15,422 nucleotides of DNA from Chromera velia (taxonomy: Eukaryota; Sar; Chromeraceae). Below are positions 1 to 8,790 of this stretch, one piece after another; the stretch's first letter is position 1; each line of letters begins with the position of its first letter. The notes below the pieces were generated by a model. That model was not told the DNA's origin. It searched no databases and saw nothing but the letters and a program-made list of their open reading frames with translations. The stretch lies in assembly GCA_018398765.1 (NCBI GenBank), contig JAHBMJ010002848.1, positions 1 to 15,422 of the forward strand, written 5' to 3'. A program made the translations under genes and the position numbers.

Positions 1-670
1 AATGCTAGTCCGGGCGAGTATACCGGATTTGGGGTCCTCCCGTCCAGTTTGAACTGAAAGGACGGGTGCTAGAGCTTGTTCGCATCGACGGACCTCGCCA
101 CCATGCACGTAAACTCGTACTGTACTGACAATTGAAACTTTTATACCGGAAAGTAACTTTGAAAAATTTAGTTTTTAAAACACTAAAATAGATAGTTTAA
201 CCTTTAAACTAATTGATTTTCATAATTTATTTAAGATTATTTAAGCTTAGTAAGATGTTTAAAAAATGAAATAAAAAAATGTATATATATAGTATATATA
301 TAGAGTATATTTTTTTTAAAAACCATAAATTATCTGGTACCTATCATCGTAAATTAACGCTGAGACGAAAACACAATAAAAAATGCATCTAAATGGCTCT
401 GAATTGATCCGATTGAGGCATTTCTTCTCATGATCATAACTATTTTGTTTTTAATTCATATGAGGCACTGCTCAACGGCGGGCGTGTCAAGGGCAGGGGG
501 GGGGGAGGGGAGGGGCATCTCAGTATATATCAAACATGCACACCCGTAAACGTCACCTGCAGAAATACGTGCACACAAACAGAAAGTCAGTCGAATCGCT
601 AGAATATACATAAAAACATGCATGCAAACACAACCTGTATCTTTAATTTGCATCAGAATGATACATAAAA
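1..670. other. AT-rich spacer, no gene seen
   Basis: I find no convincing coding frame here. From about 120 to 480 the sequence is very AT-rich, with an alternating TA tract near 280-310. A purine tract with a long G run lies at about 496-516. The short open frames on the minus strand have no family resemblance and are best treated as chance. Confidence 0.6.
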
Positions 671-721
671 GCAGGAAAACCAAAATTGGGAAAGCAATCG
701 GACGGGCAGGAAGGCCGAAAC
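671..721. repeat. Isolated 1.4 units of the 35-bp minisatellite
   Basis: This stretch reads as one and a half copies of the unit found in tandem at 2312-2899: a gcaggaag block, then ccaaaattgggaa, then a gcaatcggacgggcagg block. It closely matches the unit near 2700-2735. It lies about 1.6 kb from the main array, so the repeat is dispersed as well as tandem. Confidence 0.75.
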
Positions 722-947
722 TATAGAGCAGCACTTCTAGGTAGAACCCTAGTACCGTACATGTTTATGCTGTAATTGAAGATGATATAACATAGGTTCT
801 AATAGGTTTTTACACTGTTTTTTGCTTTTTTAGACTCGTTAGTGTAAGGTTCCTTCAGATTCTTAAAGGTTCTTTACAGAAGAATCAAGTCTACATTGCG
901 TTGAAGTGGTATCTCCATCATTTGGTTCTTACTCTCTAGAGAAACTA

Positions 948-973
948 CTAGAACCTAGGTTCTAGGAACCTAG
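948..973. repeat. Left copy of a 25-bp repeat with palindromic core
   Basis: The core tagaacctaggttcta is a perfect 16-bp palindrome. Bases 948-972 are identical to 2078-2102. The surrounding bases (about 785-1010) are unusually rich in the words aggttct and agaacc, as is the sequence around the right copy. The pair flanks the minus-strand frame at 1115-2008. It could be a transposon end or a regulatory repeat; the sequence does not decide. Confidence 0.6.
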
Positions 974-1114
974 ATAAAAACTTGTAAGAACTATGAAGAA
1001 CCCCCCCTTTAAAGCTTCAAAAAGACTAAAGAGCTAATTTAGATGAGTAAAATGATCCAAATAAACAAGACAGATGTTTACATATGCCAAAATTGACCGT
1101 CAAAATCATAAAAC

Positions 1115-2008
1115 TCAGCTGTCAACTCGCTTTTTCTTCTCTTCAAATAGACTTACAAGACAAACAAGCTCTTCATCTTTCATAAAGACGGTTTCATTCA
1201 TTTTATGCACATGCTGAATGTAAAAGAACATAGAAAAAAGTGGGACGTTATCGACGTAAATCTTTTTAGGCTTCTTGTTTTGGCCTAACTGCCAAAGGAG
1301 AGAGAAAGCGCGCATGTCGGCTAAGTCAGTCGAAGCCTCGTCGGACTCAGGATATGTATGCACAGCAATCCGATACAGTTTATCTAGGTCCGTTTCTTCA
1401 TCTTCGACATGTGCAATCACTTGCAATCCTAAGGGCTCAAAAGCTTTCTTCTTGTCATTCTATGACAAAATGTTCATCACCTTGCAAACGTACCAACTCA
1501 GTTTTCTCTCCAAGCCCTCACTTTCATCATACTGGCACGCCACGAGTTGTCCCACCATGATAGAATAGTCGCCTTTCCGAATCAATGCCTGATTGTGGGA
1601 CTTCGCACGCACTCTCACCCCCCGATCGTTTGACAACTTCTCTTGATACAAGAGAGCACAAACCGCACTCAACCGTATCATACCGCGGTTTGGTACTTCA
1701 AAGGAGACAACCCTTGTCACCCCCCCTTACTTCTCTTCAGGTGTCGTCACCGCTCGTGCAAAGACCGAAAGCTAGACCGAAAGGGACTGTTCTTATGCTG
1801 TGTCTTCTGTTTAAATCTACTCCCTCAAACTTTCGAGTTCTTCTCCCTCTGGTGTATCATCCAACTTAATGGGGATCTCTACATCCATCACCACCCACTC
1901 GTCATCTTCAATGCCCCCCCCTTTTTCCAATATTTTCCCTCTACCTCTCACAGTCCTTTTCCAACGTTTTTTAGTCGGAGTGGTAGACAAACGTTTGAAT
2001 ATTTTCAT
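1115..2008 (-). CDS. Unrecognised protein frame interrupted only by TAA/TAG
   Basis: I do not recognise this protein. One reading frame runs 297 codons from the ATG at 2008-2006 to a TGA at 1117-1115, with no frameshift. It is broken six times, always by TAA or TAG: at 1819-1817, 1813-1811, 1795-1793, 1774-1772, 1729-1727 and 1462-1460. The N-terminal third is basic (KRWKRTVRGRGK) and then acidic (GGGIEDDEWVVMDVEIP). The middle holds VGQLVACQYDES followed by WYVCKVMNIL, a spacing reminiscent of small Tudor/SH3-like barrels, but this is only a resemblance. The C-terminus is rich in Lys and Glu (LFEEKKKRVDS). The frame also stays open upstream of the ATG to a TAG at 2080-2078, so the true start is uncertain. 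Options are a genuine gene in a UAR=Gln code, a gene with several short introns, or a decayed pseudogene. A GT...AG pair of 21 nt spans the last TAG, but no such simple explanation covers the other five. Confidence 0.45.
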
Positions 2009-2077
2009 CGTATTCAATGTTTCATAACTGGTTTTGGACGGGTTCTTTGGGGTTCTTGGAGGGTCAGACTGAGAAGG

Positions 2078-2102
2078 CTAGAACCTAGGTTCTAGGAACC
2101 TA
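2078..2102. repeat. Right copy of the 25-bp palindromic-core repeat
   Basis: Identical over 25 bp to 948-972 and in the same orientation, although the core is its own reverse complement. It is followed directly by another aagaacctag word. It lies at the 5' side of the minus-strand frame ending at 1115. Confidence 0.6.
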
Positions 2103-2311
2103 AGAACCTAGAGGTGGAGACATATAGTTTTTAAGCTCAAACCCAGTAAGAACCTTGAACCAATACTTTAAAAGTGTCATCATTTTGTTTTTTAGAACTT
2201 TTTTTGCTTATAAAATAAGTTTGGAGTTTATTTTAAATGTTTTAGAGCTTAGATTACTACTACAAAGTCGTTCGACGACCATTTCTATATTTCTGAGTGC
2301 CTCCCCATAGG

Positions 2312-2899
2312 GCCAAAATCGGGAAGGCAATCAAGCGGGCAGGAACTTCAAGGCCGAAATTGGAAGGCAGTCAGGCCGCCAAGAAGACCAAAATTGGAAG
2401 GCAGGCATGTGGGCAGAAAGAACGAACTCTGGGAGGCAGTCAGACACACAAGAAGGCCAAACTTGGGAAGACAGTCAGGCCAGCAGGAAGAATAAAATTG
2501 GGAAGACAACCGGACAAGCAGGAAGGCTGAAATTGCAAAGTCAGTCAGGTAGACAGAAAGGCCGAAATTTGGAAAGCATTGAGGCAGACAGAAAGACCGA
2601 AATTTAGAGGGCAGTCAGGCAGGCAAGAAGGCTGAAATCGGAAAGCAGTCAGCATGGCAGGAATGCAAAACTCTGGAAGGCAGTCAGGTAGGCAAGAAAG
2701 CCAAAATTGGGAAGGCAATCGGGCAGGCAGGAAGACCAAAATTGGGAGCGTAGCGAAGGTTGAAATTAAAAAAGCAATAAGACGGGCGGAAAGGCTGAAA
2801 TTGGAAAGGCATTTAGCCAGACAGAAAGGCCAAAAGCTAGAGGGCAGTCAAGCAGGCAAGAAGGGCAAAATTTTGGAGGCAGTCAGGCCGGTAGAAAAA
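2312..2899. repeat. 34-35 bp minisatellite, about 17 units
   Basis: Degenerate tandem units follow the pattern gccaaaattgggaa, then ggcagtcagg, then caggcaagaag. Most are 34 or 35 bp, with one of about 41 bp at the start and one of about 24 bp near 2737-2760. Because the unit length is not a multiple of three, the reading frame drifts from unit to unit. The Lys/Arg/Gln-rich open frames over the array (for example near 2297-2530 and 2654-3001) are therefore a by-product of a repeat poor in T on this strand, not evidence of a gene. Confidence 0.9.
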
Positions 2900-3776
2900 A
2901 ACACAGGCTCGGCACGTATGGGCGCTGCTACCTTTTACAGTCTGGAAACTGCGGCCGCAACGAAGATGCAAAAACCTAGTTCTAGAAGAGTTGGAGACTA
3001 GGTTAGAGAAAGTCTAGGGCCCAGAACAAATATCTCCTAAATGAGACTAACGACCTGCAAAGAGCAGAAAAGGGGGGAAGGGGTGAGCAACACACGTAAA
3101 GGGAGACGGCAGTTTTTTGCCTTGCCGAGGGCAGACCGGTCAGTCGCTCAGCAACCACAATGGCCAGGTTTCAACCATACAGAAACACTCACAGACATCA
3201 TACAAAGCCTTCTGCATGCACCAAGAAAGCTCATCTCTGCAAACAAGGTTTTTTTAATTCCCTCACTGGGAGGGGGGGGTGGACCCTCTCGCAGAGGTAC
3301 AAAACGGCCGAATTTCGTACCCCTGGTGGAGGGGGGGGGTCCGACCTGCTCTGCAGGTTTGCGTCCAAAATGTGTCCACCAAGGGTAAAAAATTCAATGA
3401 CATGCATTTATAAAAAATAATTCAAAAATTTAATTTGTTCAGCACTTAAAGCGCGGATCTGAGTCGGATCATCTGATAAAGCAGTTTTTTAGTTTTTATT
3501 ATTAATTAATAGACTATTAAATATTTTGTAAAAAAAATGTTTATAATTAACTTTTAAACCACCATAAATTAACCACTCAGTCCAGATAAATTAGATTTCA
3601 AAGGAATTTAAGATTGTATAACAGTGTATTAGTTTCTACAAAATGTGCCACATTGTATATGACTGATATAATTCTATCATATTTTTTTGTAGATAATTAG
3701 TTGATGAATAAATAATGTATGATCATCTCTTTCATTCTCAATTATATGGTATTAGGTGAAAGATTTCAAATTTAGG
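2900..3776. other. Spacer between minisatellite and retroelement
   Basis: No coding frame here looks real. 2900-3420 is mixed in composition and contains the paired G-run/hairpin motifs noted separately. 3420-3776 is strongly AT-rich. If the minus-strand retroelement had a 3' LTR it would lie in this stretch, but I could not match it to any sequence upstream of the gag-like ORF. Confidence 0.5.
3271..3358. repeat. Two G-run plus hairpin motifs in tandem
   Basis: Each motif is a run of eight or nine G followed within a few bases by a small hairpin. The first hairpin is cctctcgcagagg (about 3285-3297, 5-bp stem). The second is acctgctctgcaggt (about 3344-3358, 6-bp stem with a 3-base loop). 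The two motifs lie about 60 bp apart and read as diverged copies of one another. Function unknown. Confidence 0.4.
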
Positions 3777-5451
3777 CTAAAATTTAGGCTTTTTTGAATG
3801 AGTTAAGATAAAAGTCCAACTTGAGGGCAAAAATCCACTTTTAAAGGCATAAGCCTCTTCTCTCTCGAACACGATGGGGCGCGAGCGCTCATCATGGTGC
3901 TTCGACCTGTGGAACATGCACCTAACCTGGTAGCACTTCTCATACACGAGGCACCACGCCTTCTCATCTTCATTGCTTTTTATTCCCCGGAACACATCCT
4001 AAAAGTGTTCTATCAGTCGATCTCCTCCTTCTATGTATGCCCGAATGCTCACAGCGACCAGATCCAGGTCGTAGCTGCACGGAAGCACATAGGTCTGAAA
4101 ATTGATCCGTTTGTACCCGTAGTACCTCTCAGGAAAGCCGACAGCCATGGACAACCCGACTGTCCAGAACTTCCCCTCCAAAGGGGTCTAGTAGGCATAC
4201 TCGGCTCCCGGAGGATCAATTCGAGACAGCCCATCTGTCTCCCTCAACTTCTTGTCGGCCTGGATCCACTCCTGCTTGGGCTTGTCCATGTACTTAACCG
4301 CTTTCTGCATGTAGTATTGCCCCCTACGCTTGCCTCCAGCTGCAGCGGGAGCAATGGATAGTCGGAGATTCATCGAAGTGGTCCACCCTTCTGGGATCTC
4401 GATCTGACAGGGTTGTGGAGGTGAGTGGAGGTAGACGTCCTGGTTCTGTGACATGATCTTCTTGAGGCTGACCTCCTCAAAGTCGAAACCTATGTCTCCA
4501 GGGAATACTCCGCGTGCTTCTTGGATTTCCTCCTGCATCCTTGTTGCACTCCCACTTCTCAATGAGTCCCCTCTGACTCCCGTCATCAGTCTGGGAGCCA
4601 GATAGTTCTTGAGGGTGTCAAGGACCCTAGTCAAGGACCTCTTCCTGAGTGATCTCCTCCAAGTCTGGGTGGAGTATGAGCGTAAACCAACGAGTTCAAG
4701 CATTATATACCCCCGGGCGGTATGTCATGAACACAGGCCTCTCCACCTGCCACTGGTACCCAAAGGGCTCCCCATCGGCCCCAAGGAGACGGTTCCCCAG
4801 TTTGTTGAAAAAGACTGGGCTTGGATCCTTGTTAATGACCTTCCTTCCCCGCGAAGGAGCTCTCATATGCTTACGTACGGTACCAGGCATGCGCTGCACC
4901 CCAGGGCCAGAAGGATCCAGAATTGTTCCCCTCATAGAGGAGCCAAACGGGACAAAGAAATCTGGCAGGAGCGACTCCCCAGAGTTGACGGATGCTCGGT
5001 CAGACACAGCAGGAGACGGAGACCTGGGACGGGCGCCCGCCGCTGCCGCTTGTCGCATCAAGGCCTCTGCCTGAGCAGGGGAGAAGACAGACGGCTCTGC
5101 AGGAACTATGGGAGGGAGAGGGGGAGGCATAGCAGAGGGGAAGGCAGAGGAATACGACGATAAAGACGACACCTGCGCCTCCGTGCTTGAAATCTCCTGA
5201 TGGCCCTCGCGAAGGTGCGTCAGTCGAGAGGCTTCCCGTAGGCCCACGACTCCTTCCCCCTCATCAACCAGCTAGAACAAAAATTTCCTTGCCGGCCACT
5301 GTGTTCCTCTCTGCATCCCCTCATATCGACCTACAGGAGACGTTCCTGGAAGGACGAGAGGGAATCCCCGATGTCTGAGATCACTTCTCCCTGCCCGGTT
5401 GTGGTAGCAGGCACCTGTCCCCCCCTCCTGCCAAGCAGAAGTTCTCCACAG
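3777..5451 (-). pseudogene. ORF D: third unknown ORF of the retroelement
   Basis: The first part, to about 4730, is in one frame: a Ser/Pro-rich region (PSAMPPPLPPIVPAEP), an Ala/Arg/Ser-rich linker, then a compact domain ending in the YRPGVYNA motif (about 4722-4702). After a TGA it continues briefly ([11 protein letters not shown]). It then shifts frame near 4620 and runs on to the TAG at 3779-3777, crossing TAGs at 4190-4188 and 3999-4001. The late part contains [19 protein letters not shown] (about 4125-4070), which aligns with motifs in ORFs B and C. Upstream the frame is the same as that of ORF C, separated from it only by the TGA at 5454-5452 and a TAG near 5274, so C and D may once have been one polyprotein. 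The product family is unknown. At least one frameshift and several stops make it non-functional under the standard code. Confidence 0.55.
3813..3855 (-). repeat. 3'-end segment shared with the copia remnant
   Basis: Read on the minus strand, this segment matches 12944-12986 on the plus strand at about 35 of 43 positions. It includes the unbroken run ttttgccctcaagt. Of the eight differences I count seven transitions; in six of them this copy carries the A or T. In both places the segment lies just at or after the end of the last coding relic, as expected for the 3' end of related elements. Confidence 0.6.
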
Positions 5452-6749
5452 TCAAGGGTCCTCTTGTTCTCCGCCTGCCAGAGCTAGGAAGATGGTTCCT
5501 TCTTGATCGAACCGAGGGCCTTCCCAAAGACGGATGTTGTTCGGAACCGTCTGCAAATATTCAAGGTGAACCTGCAGTACGGTAACACGTTCCCCTTGAA
5601 CGTTTTTCTCCTTGTATCTATAAAACACAGCGACAACGTCATGCATAAGCGGAGCCATAAACTGCACAATGACTCCGTGCAACTCCATTCCCAGGGAGAG
5701 CATGAACACCACCGCGGTATCCCTCAATCTCCATCCTGGAGGCGCTCTACGAAATGTCAGGGTGAAAGGGATGCCCCCTACCATTCTGTGAAACGCATAA
5801 GAATACCCCCAACGTTCCTCCATCGCCACGATGTGAATCACTGCAAGGGGAAAACGGTGGTTAGGGTCTGATACAAGGAGGGCCACTCCCTCCCGATTGC
5901 TGCAAATGCAGCGCTCAAGCAGAGCCTGCAGACCCTTGCCTACATACGGCAGTCCCTGACGGTACTTGATGGGGTACAGTCCGGGAGACCCGTCGCCTGG
6001 GAGCCATAACTGAAAAAAGGCACCCGCTTCCGCCTTCTCTCCATCCATGCACCTAGTCCATACATAGCAGGTGTGGACACCCCAGCCAGCGTGCATGCCG
6101 GGCGCAAGTGAGGTGTTTTTTGCCTCCCTAAAGCGGCGCATTTCCGCAAAAAACTCGTTCTCAAAATTGGTAAGGAGTTAGAAGCTAAAACTTTGTATAA
6201 GAAGACGTCGTAACGATAGAAAAAGAACTGTGCAACAGATTTTTTATATCATTTCTAGAAACATAGGATGTCATACAATGTTTTTGATTTTGAAGCCATT
6301 TTTTAACGGTTTTAAATAGTAAGAAAAACTGTATAAAACTTATAAAATTTATATGGCAGCCTATATTTCTAGAAATGATATAAAAAATCTGTTCTATAGT
6401 TCTTTTTCTATCGTTATAACGTCTTCTTACACAAAGTTTCAGCTTCTCACTCCTTACCAATTATGAAAACGAGTTTTTTATGGAAAAACGGCAGTCTCCT
6501 ATACAGAGGGGGGGACAAACAACACCCCACTCGCCCCCGGCATGCGTGAGCAAAGTAATACGCACAATCGATGAGGGAAACCTCATCTTTCTCCTTTGCT
6601 GGGTGTGCTAGAGAGAACCTAGCTCCTGGCTCGTAAAGAACCACTATCATCCCGAAGCTCCCTGTCTCCGTCTTTGCAAGAAGGTCCTTGAAGAACCAGA
6701 TCTCAACGATCTAGACCGTTCCTTTGATCGGCCTCCAATCGGCAGACAT
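5452..6749 (-). pseudogene. ORF C: second unknown ORF, split by a MITE
   Basis: The ORF begins at the ATG at 6749-6747 (MSADWRPIKGTV), four bases after the TGA that ends ORF B. It has one TAG at 6713-6711. The frame continues through YEPGARFSLAHP (about 6636-6600) to CAYYFAHA, where the 451-bp MITE interrupts it. It resumes as GWGVHTCYVW and runs open to the TGA at 5454-5452. Without the MITE and one target duplication it is 281 codons including the stop. The second half is rich in hydrophobic and aromatic residues and carries MELHGVIVQFM (about 5688-5656), which aligns with motifs of ORFs B and D. No signal peptide or catalytic motif is evident. The open frame that appears to start at 6141 takes its first residues from the MITE end, so that start is an artefact. 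Product family unknown. Confidence 0.6.
6090..6548. mobile_element. Palindromic MITE, copy 1, with CGTG target duplication
   Basis: The element spans 6094-6544 (451 bp) and begins and ends with CATGCCGG / CCGGCATG. Its two halves are inverted copies of each other over roughly 200 bp each, around a short centre near 6300-6340, so the whole element can fold into one hairpin. It has no coding capacity. CGTG at 6090-6093 is repeated at 6545-6548. Deleting the element plus one CGTG joins the two halves of ORF C in frame, which confirms both the boundaries and that the insertion came after ORF C formed. Because the flanks are themselves GC-rich, a 5-bp GCGTG duplication with slightly asymmetric ends is also possible. 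The transposase family is unknown. Confidence 0.9.
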
Positions 6750-6753
6750 CTTC

Positions 6754-8790
6754 TCACTCCTTTTGTGAATCCTCGAAGTGATTGCATTCTTCAGTTGACA
6801 GAGGAGGCATGCAGAAATTCACCTTTTGCAGTAATCTGCAGTCCTCATCGATCTCAATGCCCTCCGCCGAGAGAGTCTCCTTGAGATCATCGAAATTCTG
6901 GTGCCCATAGCACGTATATAGCGCCATCGCCTCGCGCTTCTAGTCGACTCACATGACTGAGAAGGCAGTCAGGTGCATCCGTTCGTACCCGTAGTCCCAT
7001 GGTTTGAAGTGGGCAGCGCCTCCATTGTCAAACTTTTTTACCGAGAGAAAGGGACCTTGCTGGCAGTAGTCCGTGTCCACCAGCTCAGCAGCAGTCCATC
7101 CACCCACGACCCAATAGTATTACGTGATCGGGTAGGCAGTTACTGGGATCTCAATACCGTCAAGTGTGGCTCTGAAGTCCTTTTTGGCCGACCTCTTCTT
7201 CTCCTCCTCAGGGAGAGGGTGTTTAGAAATCCTTTCGTAAGGATCCACCCACTGCCCAAAGGAGGTGGTTGAGGCCATACCCGTCGGGTTTGTCCCCCCA
7301 GGGCTTGTAAATGATGCAGGCCTCCGATGTTCCCACCTTGAAGGGGGTGTCCATGACCTCAACACTACCTGCAGAATTCCCTATTGCACCCCCTTCTGAT
7401 ACATGAGGTCCATAGACAGCCTCATCCCGTATGAGATCTGCCTCTCTTCCTTTGTTCTCTCTGCCCATGCACAGTACACGGGAAGAACGTCCTTTGCTGC
7501 TAAACGAGGGACAAAGAGACCTATACCAGGAGCATTGCGAATCAGCACGTCAGGGAGGTTTAGCTGATTGACCGTGTGGAGAAGGCAGGGGACGACAATG
7601 TTCTTAGAAGCGCCGGAGGGGTCATGAGTCCCGAACTGGATGCCAAAAACTGCAGGACAGGAAAACACTGCTTCATCTCCCAGTCTCCATGACTGGAGGG
7701 GCATCTCTAAATGCACCTTCCACTCAATAAAATCTTGTCTCATGACAAGATGCTTATAGTGCCGGTGCGTCGTCCTCCTAGGCAGCCCTCCGTCTGGGGG
7801 CCCATCTCCCTCCTCCCCAATGCCCCTCAAAAACAAACCCGTCCAGTTCAGAATATCCGCCGGCCCCCTAAAGGCACGGATAAGACCCCTCACCTTTCTT
7901 TAAGAGATGAAGTTCACGAACGTATAGGAGTCAATATGGACCTTGATGACCCTGTACTCGACGAGCTCGGGGTTTAGAGATCTCGAATTTCCTGAAACCT
8001 TATAGACCTCGAACTTCTCTGGAAACCCAGCCCAACGCTGGGTCCTGCTCGGGTCGTTCATCAGCTCCCTCTCATACTAGGTGACCATGTAGACAGTAGA
8101 CTTCATACCAGGGGCACCGCACCCATGGTAGTCTCGTCCTCCGGTCCTCATATACGAGAGATGATCTCAGGGAGATGGGGGTCGTGCTCCTCCATCATAT
8201 CCTTGATGTGCTTGACTCCTCCCGTGGTGAACCCAGACTAGAAGACTTACATGACCGTCATGCAAGTCTTTAAGCCTACCGGGAAGATAGCCCACCCCAT
8301 TTGTTCTAAGCCTATCCATTCAGGCTCATCGGACAAGAGCGTTTGCCAGGCTCCACGGACTCCTTCTCTCCATACATCGACCCCTGTATGCGACCCAACA
8401 GGATTCTATGCAGAGAGGCGTTCCATAGCCCCATCATGCCACACAGAGAAAGTTGTTGTATCATAGTCGGGTGAGTATTTGGCTCCCGGCTCGTAGTACA
8501 AAGGGAGACCAAGCTGGTTAGCAAAGCGGGCCTTACTGAGAGACTCCTCCCCTTGAGAGATCGTCTCTTCACCCTTGGACACGTAGATGGTCAGGTTGAA
8601 CGAGTCCTCCTTCCCATGTAAGACGCCACCCGTTACTACGATAACATCATCGTCGTCCTGACCCCCAGGAACGACCTTTTGCGAGGATACAGGAGGGATG
8701 CTATCCCCTTGCTGCGCCTGTCTGGAGTCTGAGTTCTTCTTTTTGAAGTTCTCGTTGTTGAACCTACCAGGAAAACGGGTTTCCCACCAT
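6754..8790 (-). pseudogene. ORF B: first unknown ORF, longest, heavily broken
   Basis: It follows the gag-like ORF after a frame change near 8790. The N-terminus is Asn/Lys/Gln-rich (GRFNNENFKKKNSDS), then acidic (GGQDDDDVIVVTGG). It then enters a domain with LPLYYEPGAKYSPDYD (about 8502-8455), which resembles motifs in ORFs C and D. Stops include a TAG at 8408-8406, TAA and TAG near 8250, a TGA near 8157, a TAG in MVTxYEREL, a TAA just before [10 protein letters not shown], a TAG at 7383-7381, a TAA near 7120 and a TGA plus TAG near 6950. Frame changes occur near 8130, 7400 and 7220. Two further motifs, [14 protein letters not shown] (about 7944-7903) and YGYERMHLTAFSVM (about 6990-6949), align with each other and with ORFs C and D, suggesting an internal duplication. 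It ends at a TGA at 6756-6754. Unknown family; clearly inactive under the standard code. Confidence 0.5.

Noticed and set aside
1275-2095. Plus-strand frames opposite the 1115-2008 gene
   Set aside because: The minus-strand frame is longer, keeps a single frame and has protein-like composition; the plus frames overlap one another in different phases.
2297-3001. Lys/Arg-rich open frames over the minisatellite (77 to 115 codons)
   Set aside because: The 34-35 bp unit forces the frame to drift, so these frames come from a repeat poor in T, not from selection for protein.
4609-5163. Plus-strand frame of 184 codons opposite ORF D
   Set aside because: It is the antisense shadow of a GC-rich, Arg/Ser/Pro-rich coding relic. 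The minus-strand frames carry the family motifs.
5940-6164. Alternative minus-strand frame starting inside the MITE end
   Set aside because: It is out of frame with ORF C on either side of the insertion and takes its N-terminus from the MITE.
6185-6460. Minus-strand frame of 91 codons within the MITE
   Set aside because: It lies wholly in the palindromic non-coding element; the homologous part of copy 2 does not keep it open as a recognisable protein.
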